From the NCBI GenBank assembly GCA_009829735.1, contig CM020619.1:22066671-22130670 (forward strand): a stretch of 64,000 nt of DNA, in the 5' to 3' direction. The translations under genes and the position numbers were made by a program. This DNA is from Pyropia yezoensis (Eukaryota; Rhodophyta; Bangiophyceae; Bangiales; Bangiaceae). Under the pieces are notes generated by a model that saw only the letters and a program-made list of their open reading frames with translations, was not told the origin of the DNA and ran no database searches. This document shows positions 10,202-20,226 of this stretch, in pieces (the first letter of the stretch is position 1; each line of letters starts with the position of its first letter).

Positions 10202-13200
10202 ATGGACATCAAGGCCTTGCTCGTGGAGTTACAGGGTGCTGCCGTTCAGCAGGCTGACAAATGTCGAGATCCGAAGCAGCTCGACAGGACTAGGTCTGAT
10301 CGAGCCGCGGTTGAGCGTGCGTGGAAGGACACCTTGGACGGAGTGACCGACCTACGAGAGGACAAGTCCCTCGTCATCGGCCGCCTCCGCATGCTGTTCA
10401 AGGACCTGGATGAGACCTTCCACGCCATGAGCACGTCCGAGATGATGGCTTGTGATGTGCGCTTGGTGAGCACCCAGATCAAGGAGAAAGAGTCTCAGCT
10501 GAAGGCGGTGCGAGAGCAGCTGAAGGCGGTGCGAGAGCAGCTGAAGGCGGTGCGAGAGCAGCCGAAGGCTGCAGCGTCGGAGCGGGATGACCGAGACCCT
10601 GCTCTAGTCCCGCCAGACCAGAGTGAATGGGACAAGGCGCGTGCCCTTCGTCAAAGCGAAGCCTACTCCGTCGTTCAGGAGCTCCTCCGGGAGGACCAGG
10701 CGCACATCCGGGACGTGCTCAAGATCCTGTATCGCATGAAGGACACGCTCCAGACCCAGGAGCGCACGCTTGTACGTTTGTGGGTTGTGCTCACCACTGT
10801 GCTTTCTGCTTGTGGTTGGTCTTTGGCTATAATTTTGTGGTGTTTTGTCGCGTGGCTCTCCTGCTGACCTGCCATGAACATCATGTACTTGCCTGCCTGC
10901 TGTCGTTGTTTGGACATGGACATAGCGGCTCATCCGCGGCCCGTCGCCCTTGCACGCCGAGCCCGTCACGGATGTGGCCAGACGGTTGCCTTATTTCATT
11001 GCGCCCAACCCGGTGTATGGCAAAGGGCTGTCCAAGAGGCGCTTTGGCGACAACCTCGTACCTGCAGCTGTACGGAAGCTGTACTCCTTTCGGCATGACG
11101 CCCGTGCCACGGGATTTGTGACGGGCCCGCCGGGTCGAGGCAAGACGCTGCTGCTGCTGCTCCTCCTCCTGTCGGTCATCGAGGAGCCGGACCTGGTTAT
11201 GTCGCTGACCCCCGAGGTGCTGGACTGGTGGGCAAGTCTGCCCGTCTATGTGCTGTCCTTCAATGGTATCACCAAGGCCACTGTTGGTGACCACGTGCTT
11301 GCCGCGATTGACTTGAGCTTACCGCGTCTCCTGCGCATCATCTACGCGGAGTCCTGGGACCCAAGGACCTCCGGCTACCATTTCAGCACGTACCGGGATG
11401 ACGTGTCGAAAATGCTGATCGACGGACGGACAAGTGTCGCCGCAGTCAAGGCGACCGCCACCACCCTCGTGGAGGCTCGGCTGCTGCCGGCGTTAGCGGA
11501 CGGCATGCGTGGGCTCGTGCTCGTCGACGAGCTGCCTCGCCTCTCTCTCGCTGCTCTACCTAAGGATGAACGCAAGGCCTTGCTGACGCTGCGGCAGAGG
11601 TGCAAGCGGGGCATGGACGTGCTGCGGTTCATGTACGTCAATGGCGAAGGAGCGGCTGGACCGGCTCAGGCGCCGATCTCGGCGAGGACCAGGCTGTTCA
11701 CCGCTTTTGATCACTTTCCAGCAACGTCGATCACGACGGCACCCACATCCACGGCGGGAACATGGACGGCGGCCGCGGGAGCAGCCGCATCCGAGACAGC
11801 CACTGCATTGACAAGCGAGGTGGAGTCGACGGGCCGTGATGCTGCGCCCGTGACCGACGCTGAAGTGGACGACACCGTGCATCCTGAAGACGCTGCCTTG
11901 CAGACGGCTGAGGCAGTGCGGAAGGAGATCTGTGATTGGTGCGAAGAGCTGCGCATCCGGCCGTTAATGACCGCGTTCGAGGAGCGCTTTGCTCAGCGGC
12001 AAGGTGGCCGGCTGACGGGGTCCCTGTCAACCGTCCAAGAGGTCGTTGTGATTCCTCTGCTACCTTTGGAGGAGCTACGAGCTCAACAGCGTCGCCGTCT
12101 CCTGGACCTTAGGGTTGCCCTGCGGCGGTCTACTGCGACGGGACAACGGCGGCTGCTGCCTGTCGGAACTGTGGCCAGCCATCTCGCGTCGCTCACCCTC
12201 GGCCATCCTCGGGCGGCCGTCGTCCTTGACGAAGCCCTCGAGGGGTCGAGCGACGGCGACATCTTCTTCTCTACTCTCCTTCGTGCCCTTGCCCCGACCA
12301 ACCTATCTGTGGCCCAGCGAAGCATCGACATCTTGGCGCAGCACCCGGTGGTGATGGCTGTTGGGCTGCTCAACTACGACGCGCCCTCGTCTGGCCTCCT
12401 CACGGAGCAGCTATCGTGGAACACGGTCGTTGGGTTCGGCGCTCTCCTGCAGCGGTCAAGTGGGCTATCTAAGGCCCGGAACCCCACCATCATTGTGACC
12501 TTCTTCTTGGCGGCACTGGAGGCCAGGCTTCAAAAGTCGTCCATCGTGGGCGCTGCCACAGCTGCCCATTACGTGCTTCCTGCTTCTGACAAGTACGGCG
12601 GAAGGAGTGAGCCAGAGCACTCGGTGATGGCGGCGGACCTCGACGGCGAAGGAGAGGAGGATGTCCACGAGGACTCGGTAGTGGCAACTGTCCACGACAT
12701 CTCTGGGGACGACGGCGGGGTCTACGCTGCGTGCAACGAGGTGCGGCTCGCTCTACTCGTCGGTGATGTTCCTGTGGCGTGGGAGAACCTCTTCCTGTGG
12801 ACCGAGGTGCTGCTGAGCTGCTGCCGGGCGCTGCTGTGTCGAAACCAGGCTGCTCTGCACGCGCCGGGGCCCCTTCCGTACTGCAAGTACTCGTTGCGGA
12901 AGCTGTATCCCGCACCTGACCGCCTGACGGGCCAGGCGCTGTGGCTGTCACAAGCTACTGTGGACGCGTCGATCGCTTGCCGTGGCGTCGTCTACTTCTC
13001 ATCCATCCCGCAGCTGCTTGCAGACTACTCCGAGGAGGACCTGCTTGGGCATGTGTGGAGGCCGTGGAGCTCCACCTTTCCAGGCATTGACGGCATCAGC
13101 TTCTTACGCTGCGTGCGTGGTGCCAAAGGGGGGCCTCGGAAAGGCGAGCTCGTGGCGAGAGCGGAGCAGTACAAGAGCGGCGAGCAGCTGGTGCAAACGA

Positions 13201-13513
13201 GGACATCGCCCAATCCTGCTCCTCTCTGCGTGGGCTGTTCGGACCTGGGTTGTGGAAGCAGTGGAAGAGGCGTACTGCCCTTATCATCACAACGCGCTCC
13301 AAAGCGCCTGCCAGGCTGGACTTGCGCACCCACAAGCCGGCGTTCGCGATCGAGAGCGTGATCGTGGTGGACGTCGACTCCATGGACAAGGCGTACGGTA
13401 ATACTATCGCTACATTCGCGGTGTGTGCGGACTCGCTGTTTGGCACGCACGTCGTGTTGCGGCCACGCCTTGGCCAGCCACCGAAAAAGCGTCGTCGGCG
13501 CGCTTCTACGTGA
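10202..13513 (+). CDS. P-loop NTPase with coiled-coil N-terminus, Crinkler/RHS-like (exons 10202-10771, 10926-13190, 13262-13513)
   Basis: Three segments join in frame through GT-AG introns to give about 1028 residues. Exon 1 starts at ATG 10202 and codes a coiled coil with three exact QLKAVRE heptads (residues ~100-120). Exon 2 has no usable ATG near its 5' end, so splicing from exon 1 explains it. It carries Walker A (GPPGRGKT, ~257-264) followed by an eight-Leu run, Walker B (LVLVDE, ~388-393), a Thr/Ala-rich insert, and a conserved-looking LGHPRAAVVLDEALEG segment. Exon 3 ends in a basic KKRRRR tail, a possible nuclear signal. The arrangement (leader, STAND-like P-loop, C-terminal effector region) resembles eukaryotic Crinkler/RHS proteins, but the assignment rests on motif order only. 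No nuclease catalytic set was identified. The exon boundaries are inferred. Confidence 0.55.
10772..10925 (+). other. Inferred intron 1 of the NTPase gene
   Basis: 154 bp from GTACGT to ACATAG. The donor falls exactly after codon CTT (phase 0), and the acceptor exon starts in phase 0 with RLIRGPSPLHAEP, in frame with the 800-residue frame that lacks an ATG there. If unspliced, exon 1 would end in a fortuitous hydrophobic tail (WVVLTTVLSACGWSLAIILW) and a stop at 10865-10867. Confidence 0.6.
13191..13261 (+). other. Inferred intron 2 of the NTPase gene
   Basis: 71 bp from GTGCAA to GAAGCAG. Both boundaries are phase 0, and removing the intron moves translation from the main frame into the frame WKRRTALIITTRSKAP... 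that ends with KKRRRRAST. The alternative is a simple frameshift between about 13190 and 13260. Confidence 0.45.
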
Positions 13514-13830
13514 CACCTTTGCCAACTGCTGGCAGCGGCGTCCCATGTCGCGCCGCGCGCACCACCGCCGCCGCCCTGGCGGGTGTCCCCGCCATCGACC
13601 GCGCCGTCCTTCCCTTGTACTTGCTGTTTGGGGCGCGCCGCGGGCCCGCCATGGCCGCGGCCGTCCACGTTGGCGTCGTGCCGAGTAAGAATGTGGTGGT
13701 CGCTACACGGCGCGCCGCCGCCGCCGTTGGGGGCAACGCGAGGGAGGTGGCGTACGGGGTGGCGCTGGTGGGGCTGCCCGTGGGGGTGGGGTGGTGATGG
13801 TCCCCACGTGCGGGGGGGTATGACTGTAGG

Positions 13831-13863
<33 letters not shown>

Positions 13864-14866
13864 GGGTTGATTAAGCAGACGGCGTCTGTGTGCGGGGGGG
13901 GCGCACCCGACTCACCGCTGTGGGGTGGCACCGCCCTCGAGACGCATTTATTTGGGGGTGGGTGCCGCCGCCGGGGGGTGGGAGGGGGCAGTCGGGCGCC
14001 ACTTGGCGCCGGCGTACCAGTCCCCCCCAGTGGCGGCAGCGACCGAGTTGCTCGCGGCAGTCTGCCGTCGCCGTCGCCGCCTCCGCCGCCGCCACCCCCG
14101 AGCTGAAAGATGGCCACGTTTGGGTGTGCTGGGTCCGTGGTGGTGGTGGCTGACACTGCCGCCGTCACCGCCGCCGCCGCCGAGTGGGACGCCGCCTTTG
14201 CCGATCAAGCCTACTGGGAGGAGTCGTGGGGGGGGGCGCCCAGTAACGGTGACCGTAACGGGCGGTAGCAGCGGGGGCGCCAGTCCCTGCTGCCCTGCCC
14301 CTGGCAAGGTGGGGCCGGCGGTGGCGGCGGCGGCGGGCGGTCGGCCGCCTCCTGTATACCGCGTACGAGTGGGACCGGGTCGCGGCGGCGGCAGCGGCGG
14401 CGGGCACCGCCCCGGGCATCCCCACCCCCCGCCGGGACATTGACCTGATCGGCGCCTGCTGGGCGCGCGTGTACGTTCCTTTGCTGGTGGAGGGGGTGGC
14501 CAGAACGCCACAGGGAGGCCCGAAGGCGGCAGTTGTCACGGCCGGCGCCGTAAAGAGCTGTTGAGGCACCCCTTCCCCCCCCTTCCCCCCCCCCCCTCCC
14601 CAAGCGGGGGCGCGCCCAGCAGCCCCGCTGGCCCCCGTGGCGCCGCTGCCGCCGTTCACACTCCCACCGCCCGCGTCCGCGTCCGCGCGCCCGCCCCTAC
14701 CGCCCACCGCAGCCGCCAGAGGACCGCATTTGGCGCGGGTCGTCGCCGGCCGACCGCCGCCGCAGGCACGGAGGGCCGCCCCCGCCCCCCCATCACCCCG
14801 AAAAGGGAGGACGGCAGGTGCGCCGACCCGTACACCACCACCCGCCCCCGCTCTGCCTTTCTGAGC
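13514..14866. other. GC-rich region with a 31-G run; no supported gene
   Basis: An uninterrupted run of 31 G spans 13832-13862. A 52-codon ATG frame at about 14110-14268 (MATFGCAGSVVVVADTAAV...) and a frame near 14360-14560 containing RRDIDLIGACWARVYVPLL look protein-like but match nothing I recognise. They may be exon remnants. Other frames are compositionally biased. Confidence 0.35.
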
Positions 14867-15150
14867 TTATCCGGCAGCAGGAGCTTGGCTGGCGCGCGGA
14901 CGGCACGGAACTCGTGGCACAGCAGCGCCTCGATACCCCCCGCCCGGTGGCCGCCGGGGGCGCGGGACCAGCGGTTGCCACTGACGGCGGTGAGCTCCGG
15001 CGAGAGCCGCAGTACAATGAGGCAGGCGGCCAGCCGCAGCCCCGCGCCAGCCGCGGCGGCGGCAGACGTGGCCAGCCCCACCAGGTCGTCGGCACGGACG
15101 TAGGCGGCCCGCACAGAGGCGGGGGAGGCGTGGGCGCCCAGTAGGCGGGT
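14867..15150 (-). pseudogene. M48-like metallopeptidase remnant
   Basis: On the - strand the peptide passes through AAYVRADDLVGLA, LAACLIVLRLSPELTAV and GIEALLCHEFRAVRAPAKLLL. The order and spacing resemble plant/cyanobacterial M48 peptidases, where LYVRxD, an IVxxxxLxxLLTPxEL block and AVLAHELGH occur. The zinc motif HExxH is degraded to CHEFRAV, lacking the second His, and the flanking sequence is low complexity. It is therefore read as a remnant. The identification rests on motif similarity by eye and could be chance in such biased DNA. Confidence 0.35.
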
Positions 15151-15273
15151 GGTGGTGGTGGTGGTGGCGGCGGCAACGGCGGCGGCGGCGGATGGGGCGG
15201 GGGCGGCGGGGGTGGCGCGGCGGGGCGGCGGCCCCCACCACCCACGTGGGGAGGCGCGACGGCGGCGGCGGCG

Positions 15274-15620
15274 GTGACGGAGGCGACGGCGGCAGCGACG
15301 GCGGCGTCCGCCACTGCCGTCGCCGAGGCGTTTGCGGCGCAGGTGGGCATGCGCGGCGTCCTCTCCCGTCCGTGGCCCACCCTCAGCGGCGCCAGGCGTC
15401 GCGCGCCGCGCTGGCCGTTGCCGTTGGCCTTTGCCCAGACGTGCTGCTGCTGGACGAGGTGACGGCGGGGCTGGACGCGGCGGCTCTGGGGGCGGTGGAG
15501 GCGGCGGTGGGGCGGCTGGTGGGGGTGAGGGGGGTGGCGGTGCTGTGGGTGACCCACGACCTGGGGGCGGTGGCGCGGGTGGTGGGGGGGGTGGTGGCAC
15601 TGGGGGGGGGGGGGGGGGTA
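15274..15620 (+). pseudogene. ABC transporter ATPase domain, frameshifted
   Basis: The 3' half of an ABC nucleotide-binding domain is clear: Walker B with D-loop (CPDVLLLDEVTAGLD), then VEAAVGRLVGVRGVAVLWVTHD with the switch His, then ARVVGGVVAL. The signature lies upstream in another frame (AFAAQVGMRGVLSRPWPTLSG) and changes frame into QRRQASRAALAVAVG, so the gene is broken inside LSGGQ. No Walker A was found in a compatible frame; a GGSSGGASP stretch near 14270 is only suggestive. The C-terminus dissolves into poly-Gly. It resembles STAR1/FetA-like stand-alone ATPases in compactness, but the subfamily is not proven. Confidence 0.6.
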
Positions 15621-16254
15621 GGGGAGGGGAGGGAGGGGGGGTGCCGCCACCACCGCTGCCACCCGCCGCCGCCGCTGCCGCCGCCGCCGTCCCCGGGGGT
15701 ATGTGGGGCGCGCATTGGCGGGGGGGGTGGGGGGGGGGGGGGCGGTGGTGACCAAGCGCACCTGACGGATGGGGGGGGGGGGGGGCGAGAGGGGAGGGGG
15801 GGAGCTCGTCTTGTGGCGGGGCGGGCCCAGCCAGTGGTCCGTGCTGGGCGGCGTCGTCGGCCTGGGCGGTGTGGGGCGCGCGTCCTGGCCCGCGCACCGG
15901 AGCTGGTGCGGGTGTGGCGGGTGCCACTGTGGGAAGCGACCTGCCCAACCGCACGCTGCGGATGCGGCCTGCGCCGAGCGGTCGCCCGCGACGCCGCGGG
16001 GACACGGGGAGGGCCCGCACACACGGCGGTTGACTGGGCGAGGTGGACGTCAAAGACACTACAGACAAGCCCAAAGAAAGAATGACAATGTGCACATAGT
16101 AAGGAGGGAGACGCAGTTGTCCCAGGCAAACAGCCACCTTGCAGGACGCAAATAGCAGCAAAAAAAGAGATGGAACGGGAAAACAGGGACGTCGGCACGG
16201 GGCGGCAGCGCAGTCAGCGTGCAGAGCGGGCGGGGGTGGCAGACCCGCACCGCC
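15621..16254. other. G-rich region, no gene recognised
   Basis: Long G-runs (15603-15618, 15718-15742, 15770-15784) dominate the left half. The right half has normal complexity but no recognisable coding sequence. Confidence 0.35.
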
Positions 16255-17445
16255 TCACATCCCATCCCGCATATTGGACGTGTCGTACAGCACCACGCTC
16301 ACGTCGCTCTTGGCGTCGAGCGTCACGCCCTTGACGACACGTGCCGGGGGCCCCAGGTGGTAGGGCGCCTTGCGCACGTTGATCGCCTGGATCCCCTCCG
16401 GCCGCTCCGCGTTGTTCGCCAGCCCGTGGTTGTTCAACGCTACCCTGTCCACCCCGTGCTGCTTGATGGCGCCCAGAAAGTCCCACGACCCCCGCACGCC
16501 CCACTCTTGGAACCCGCACCAGGAGACCACAATCTGCGCCTTGGGGAGGGCCTCGATTGTCTCGATGCTCCCATTCACCACCACCGCCCCCGTGTCCTTG
16601 AAAGCCTCCACCAGCCGCCCCTGCGGCAGTTCCGGTTGCGTATCCACACACGTCGCCGACAGGCCGCCGGGGGTCTCAAACACCAGCTGCTTGTACACCA
16701 TGTACGAGAGGCGGGTGATGTTGTGGGGGCAGTCGTCGGGCTGCCACTCCAGCACCACCCCCGTGAAGCGCCCATCGATGGCACTGTTAACGACACGGAC
16801 GCGGGGGGTGGGGTCCTCCGCTGCCCCCGCGTCGGCTGCCCCGCCGCCGCCGCCGCCGCCGCCGCTGCCGACGCCACCTGATTCGCCGTCCCCCTCCCCG
16901 TGGCCACCACCGCTGCCAGACCGGACGCCCGCACCGTCAGCCGCTGTCGGCGCCGTCACCGCCGCCACCGTCGCCGCCGCCGCCGCTGTCTCGCCCTCGG
17001 CGCCGCCCCGCGGCGGTTGCGCGAGCGGCGACCACGCGGGCGACCTTGGCCCATCCTCCTCATCCTCCTCATCCTCTGCGCCGTCCGCCGCCGGGTGGTC
17101 TTTGGAGCCGCCCGGGCTCGCCGCCGCCGCCGCCGCCGCCGCGGACGCGACGGGGGGCCGGGCGGTTGGAGGCGCCGCCGACGCCGACGGCGGGGGCGGG
17201 TCGGACGGTGGCCCCTCCCGCCGCTCTGTGGCAGACACCGACTCGTCCGCACCGTCCCCCCCGCCGCCCGCCGCCGCCGCCGCTGACGCGGGGCGGCCGG
17301 GCGACGGCCCCGCTGCGGCACGCGCGCCTTCCTCCCCGTCGGCGTCGGCCCCCTCCCCCCGCCCACGCCGCGCCCGCCGCCGCGCCCGCCGCCGCGCCTC
17401 CCGGTCCGGGCTGGTTGCAGCCGTCTCATGCAGCGTTGCCGCCAT
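16255..17445 (-). CDS. Conserved-looking protein, possible SAM-methyltransferase-like C-terminus
   Basis: The frame from ATG 17445 to the stop at 16255 gives 396 residues; it stays open upstream to a TAG at 17578-17580 and beyond that continues as Ala/Pro-rich sequence. The N-terminal ~215 residues are low complexity (Arg-, Gly-, Ala-, Asp/Glu-rich). The C-terminal ~180 residues look globular: VVNSAIDGRFTGVVLEWQP, AQIVVSWCGFQEWG, FLGAIKQHGVDRVALNNHG, AINVRKAPYHLGPPARVV. The last blocks resemble the end of a class I SAM-methyltransferase group that carries an (I/L)N(L/V)xxaPFxLPPP motif, but the SAM-binding glycine loop is not visible. Function is unproven. This is the best-preserved single-exon gene of the 13-18 kb region. 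Confidence 0.5.
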   Translation of the reverse strand: MAATLHETAATSPDREARRRARRRARRGRGEGADADGEEGARAAAGPSPGRPASAAAAAGGGGDGADESVSATERREGPPSDPPPPSASAAPPTARPPVASAAAAAAAASPGGSKDHPAADGAEDEEDEEDGPRSPAWSPLAQPPRGGAEGETAAAAATVAAVTAPTAADGAGVRSGSGGGHGEGDGESGGVGSGGGGGGGGAADAGAAEDPTPRVRVVNSAIDGRFTGVVLEWQPDDCPHNITRLSYMVYKQLVFETPGGLSATCVDTQPELPQGRLVEAFKDTGAVVVNGSIETIEALPKAQIVVSWCGFQEWGVRGSWDFLGAIKQHGVDRVALNNHGLANNAERPEGIQAINVRKAPYHLGPPARVVKGVTLDAKSDVSVVLYDTSNMRDGM

Positions 17446-18706
17446 CAGCACCGCCACGTCGTCGGCGGCAGGGGCGGCGGGAGTGAGTGTCGCGGCCGCC
17501 ACAACGGGTGCTGTCGCCGTCGTCGCCGCCGCGGCGGCGGGAACGCCCGGCAGCGGCGGGACCGCCGCCGGGGCGGCCTAGGTGGGTCCCGCCGCGGCCG
17601 GGACCGCCGCGGCCGGGACCGCCGCGGCCGGTGCGGGCACGGCCGCTACGACGGGCACCGCCTCCGCCGCCGCCGCCGCTGTCGCTGACGCGGGCGACGC
17701 GGCGGGCACCGCCGCCCCGGGCGCGGCGGCCGCCGCCCCGGGCGTCGCCGCTGCCAGCGGGGCTGCGGCGGGTGGAGCGGGGGCGGCGGGGGCTGCGGGG
17801 GCAGCGGCAGCCCTGGGCGCGGCCGCCGTTGTCGCCGCCCCGGCGGGCGGGGTGGGGGCGGTGGCCACCACCGGCAGCGCCAGCGCTGCCTGGGCGGGGG
17901 CGGCCATCGCGAGAGACAACCCCACCGCATCAGCAACGGCCAGAACAGCAGTCGCCGGGGCGGCGGGGGCCGCCGCCGGCGCCGTCGTCCCCGCCACAGC
18001 GGGCACCGCCACCGGTGGCGGTGCACCGCGGGCACCGCCGCGGGGGCGGGCACTGCCGCCACCGCCGGTGCCGCCGCAGCCGGCGCCGCAGCCGCGGCCG
18101 TCGCCTGTGTAGCGCCAGTAGACGGCGTCACCGCCACCGCCGGCACAGGGGCGGTGGCGGGCACTTGCGGCACCGCGGCGGCCGCGGCGGCGGGGTGCGC
18201 GCCCTGTGGCGCTGCGGCGAGCGGCAAGGCCGTGACCGTCGCTGGCACGGCCAGATCAGCCGCTGGTGCGGCAGCTGGCACGGCTGGTGCGACCGCCAGT
18301 ACGGCTGGTGCGGCCCACCGGCACGGCTGGTGCGGCCGCCGGCACGGCTGGCGCAGCCGGACAGATAGACAATACAAAACAAAAATAGTCCCCCAAAGGG
18401 CGAGTCAGAAGTGATCCCAAACCAACAAGGTTGGGGCCACCAGTCAGGGGGGGCTACAAGCCCGTAAATACCAAAGTTCGGTTTGAACGGCGGATATGCT
18501 ACTTTGCTGGCGGACTCCATGTCCGACTCTTGTGCATTCCGGGCTGTGCATGTTGTTGACGTCGTACGTCGTCTGCTTCACTCGTGCTTGTGCGTGATGG
18601 TTGCTCGGGCGGCATACGATAGCTGGTTGCTGTGCAGGGATGGCTGGTGGTGCGAGTAACGCGTGTCACGTTCTTTATATTATGCCTGATGCTTCTTTGT
18701 TTATAA
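17446..18706. other. Ala/Pro/Gly-coding GC-rich repeat DNA and AT-richer spacer
   Basis: 17446-18370 is built of GCC/GCG-type triplets, with the repeat GGGACCGCCGCGGCC at 17600-17632 and the repeat GGCTGGTGCGGC at 18270-18360. Reading frames are open on both strands and have no domain. 18371-18706 is less GC-rich, and nothing was recognised there. Confidence 0.4.
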
Positions 18707-19146
18707 ATTGCAGTACCCCGAATTTTGTCTCATGGCGACAATAACACCAACAGACCCACAACAGGCCAATGGCATGCCTCAGATGGCGCGCCACTGGCCA
18801 ATGAGTGCTCCGCGTTGGTGTGGGAACAGCGCGATCTGAGACTTTCTCGATACTTATGCCCACATCGAATAGGAAACAGAGCCGTGACCTCTCCCAAGGT
18901 TCTTGAGTGGATCGGGCCGAGAAAGAGGGAAACACGCCGAGATCGTGAAAGAATTCAACAGCTATCTGACCAATCAGCGTTCGGTACGAGATTCGCCGCG
19001 ACTGCATCCAAACATCGCCTGATCAACAGGAAATCCCCGCATCACGCTATTGGTCCGCTGCGAGATCCCACCACGCGGTTGGCTCATGGCCTTGTTGTCA
19101 CACTGTTGCTCTTGTCTCCATGAGACAAAATTCGGGGACCTGCAAT
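18707..19146. mobile_element. 440-bp MITE with ~34-bp terminal inverted repeats
   Basis: The left end, ATTGCAG(T/G)(A/T)CCCCGAATT..., matches the inverted right end over about 34 bp with about 3 mismatches. The core CCCCGAATTTTGTCTCATGG is at 18716-18735 on the left and 19118-19137 on the right, inverted. There is no coding capacity inside. No clear target duplication was seen, so the superfamily is undetermined and the exact outer base is uncertain by 1-3 bp. Confidence 0.8.
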
Positions 19147-19365
19147 ACTTCACGTCCCTTGTCTCTCTTGGCTTGCTCACGCTGTCGTCGTTGTGGTGGT
19201 GGGTGTGAGACGGCGTCGAGGAGGCGGGAGGGTACGGGGGCGTGAGCGGGTGCGGGCGTGGGCGAGGGCGCGGGAGCGGGTGCTGGCGCGGGCGTGGGCG
19301 TCGTGGTCGTGGCCATGGTCGTCGTCGGGGGGGGGATCGGCCGGAATTCAGCATGATCACTCCAT
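19147..19365. other. GC-rich microsatellite-like spacer
   Basis: GGGCGNGGGCG/GCGGGTGC-type short repeats at about 19220-19310 lie between the MITE and the B2 3' region. No gene was seen. Confidence 0.4.
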
Positions 19366-20226
19366 GTGGATATGTTTTGCACAGCCTCCTGTAGCAAAAC
19401 TCGCTCGTGCACAAAGCACCCAAGTTGGGGTCGTGCACAAGTGCTGCCTCCCGTGGCGGGGGAACCGGAAGAACTGCACGTCGCACACACGCTATCTCTG
19501 TTGTGGGGCAGTCCCCCCACAAGTAAACAGGAAGATGGTGTGTGGGCCAACAGTTTCTTGGTCGGGACGGGGAAGCGAGGCCAAGCCCCGCTGTCCCTCC
19601 ACTTATCTCTCCAGGGTCCCCTCAGAATCTCGCCACTCAGAATCTCAAACCCCAGCACCTGCCCACTGGGCCAGACGAAAAATCAAGAGGATAAGATGTA
19701 GAAAACCCTCAATTCCATGTTGGATTGACTAGTAAGCAAAGTATCCCTGACTTAGCGAAATTCGGGATCAAATGCAAAGGGAGAAACGGGTCAAACCAGT
19801 TGTCTCACGACCCCGTGTGGCGCGCCCTGTCCCCTGCGTGGGGCCTGGTCTGCCACACTCCCCTCTCTTCAGTTCCGACCGACCCGGTCGGCCCTGCGAG
19901 GGGGTATAAGAGCGCGTGTCGCACTCGCCGGGGGCTCGACTCGCTGTCCCCCGGCACGTCACGTTGACGTGGAGGCGGTCACGTCGACCGCCCCTCTCCT
20001 CAAGCTTGCCCACTTGGCAGCTTGCACTCACCTTAGCGCACCTTACCACCACTTTCCTCCACATCCGCACCAACGCATCCCTCTTCTCCTGTCCTCTTCT
20101 CCTGTCCTGGGCCACCCGAACCAGGGGAGGCCGCCTGTCTTCCCCCGAACCAAGTTCCCCTCAACTTGAGGTGGGCCTCGGGAAGCTGTTACCGAATTGC
20201 CTCCCCCTAACTAAGGGGGAGCCATA
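19366..20226. other. B2 3' non-coding region / upstream region of its antisense ORF
   Basis: Inverted counterpart of B1 2827-3640. On the + strand it lies upstream of the antisense ORF and holds a TATA-like TATAAG (19905-19910) just after a CGACCGACCCGGTCGG palindrome. B1 keeps the palindrome but not the TATA. No coding sequence was recognised. Confidence 0.5.
19905..19910 (+). promoter_or_regulatory. Candidate TATA box for the antisense ORF (B2)
   Basis: GGGGTATAAGAGCG on the + strand, about 315 bp upstream of the antisense ORF start position, in the 3' region of B2. The homologous B1 position reads GGGTGCGTAAACG, so the motif is not conserved and the call is weak. Confidence 0.25.

Noticed and set aside
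14656..16161. 501-codon frame on - as one protein
   Set aside because: Most of it is Pro/Arg/Ala low complexity opposite the ABC fragment; only the 14867-15150 part looks like a protein family.
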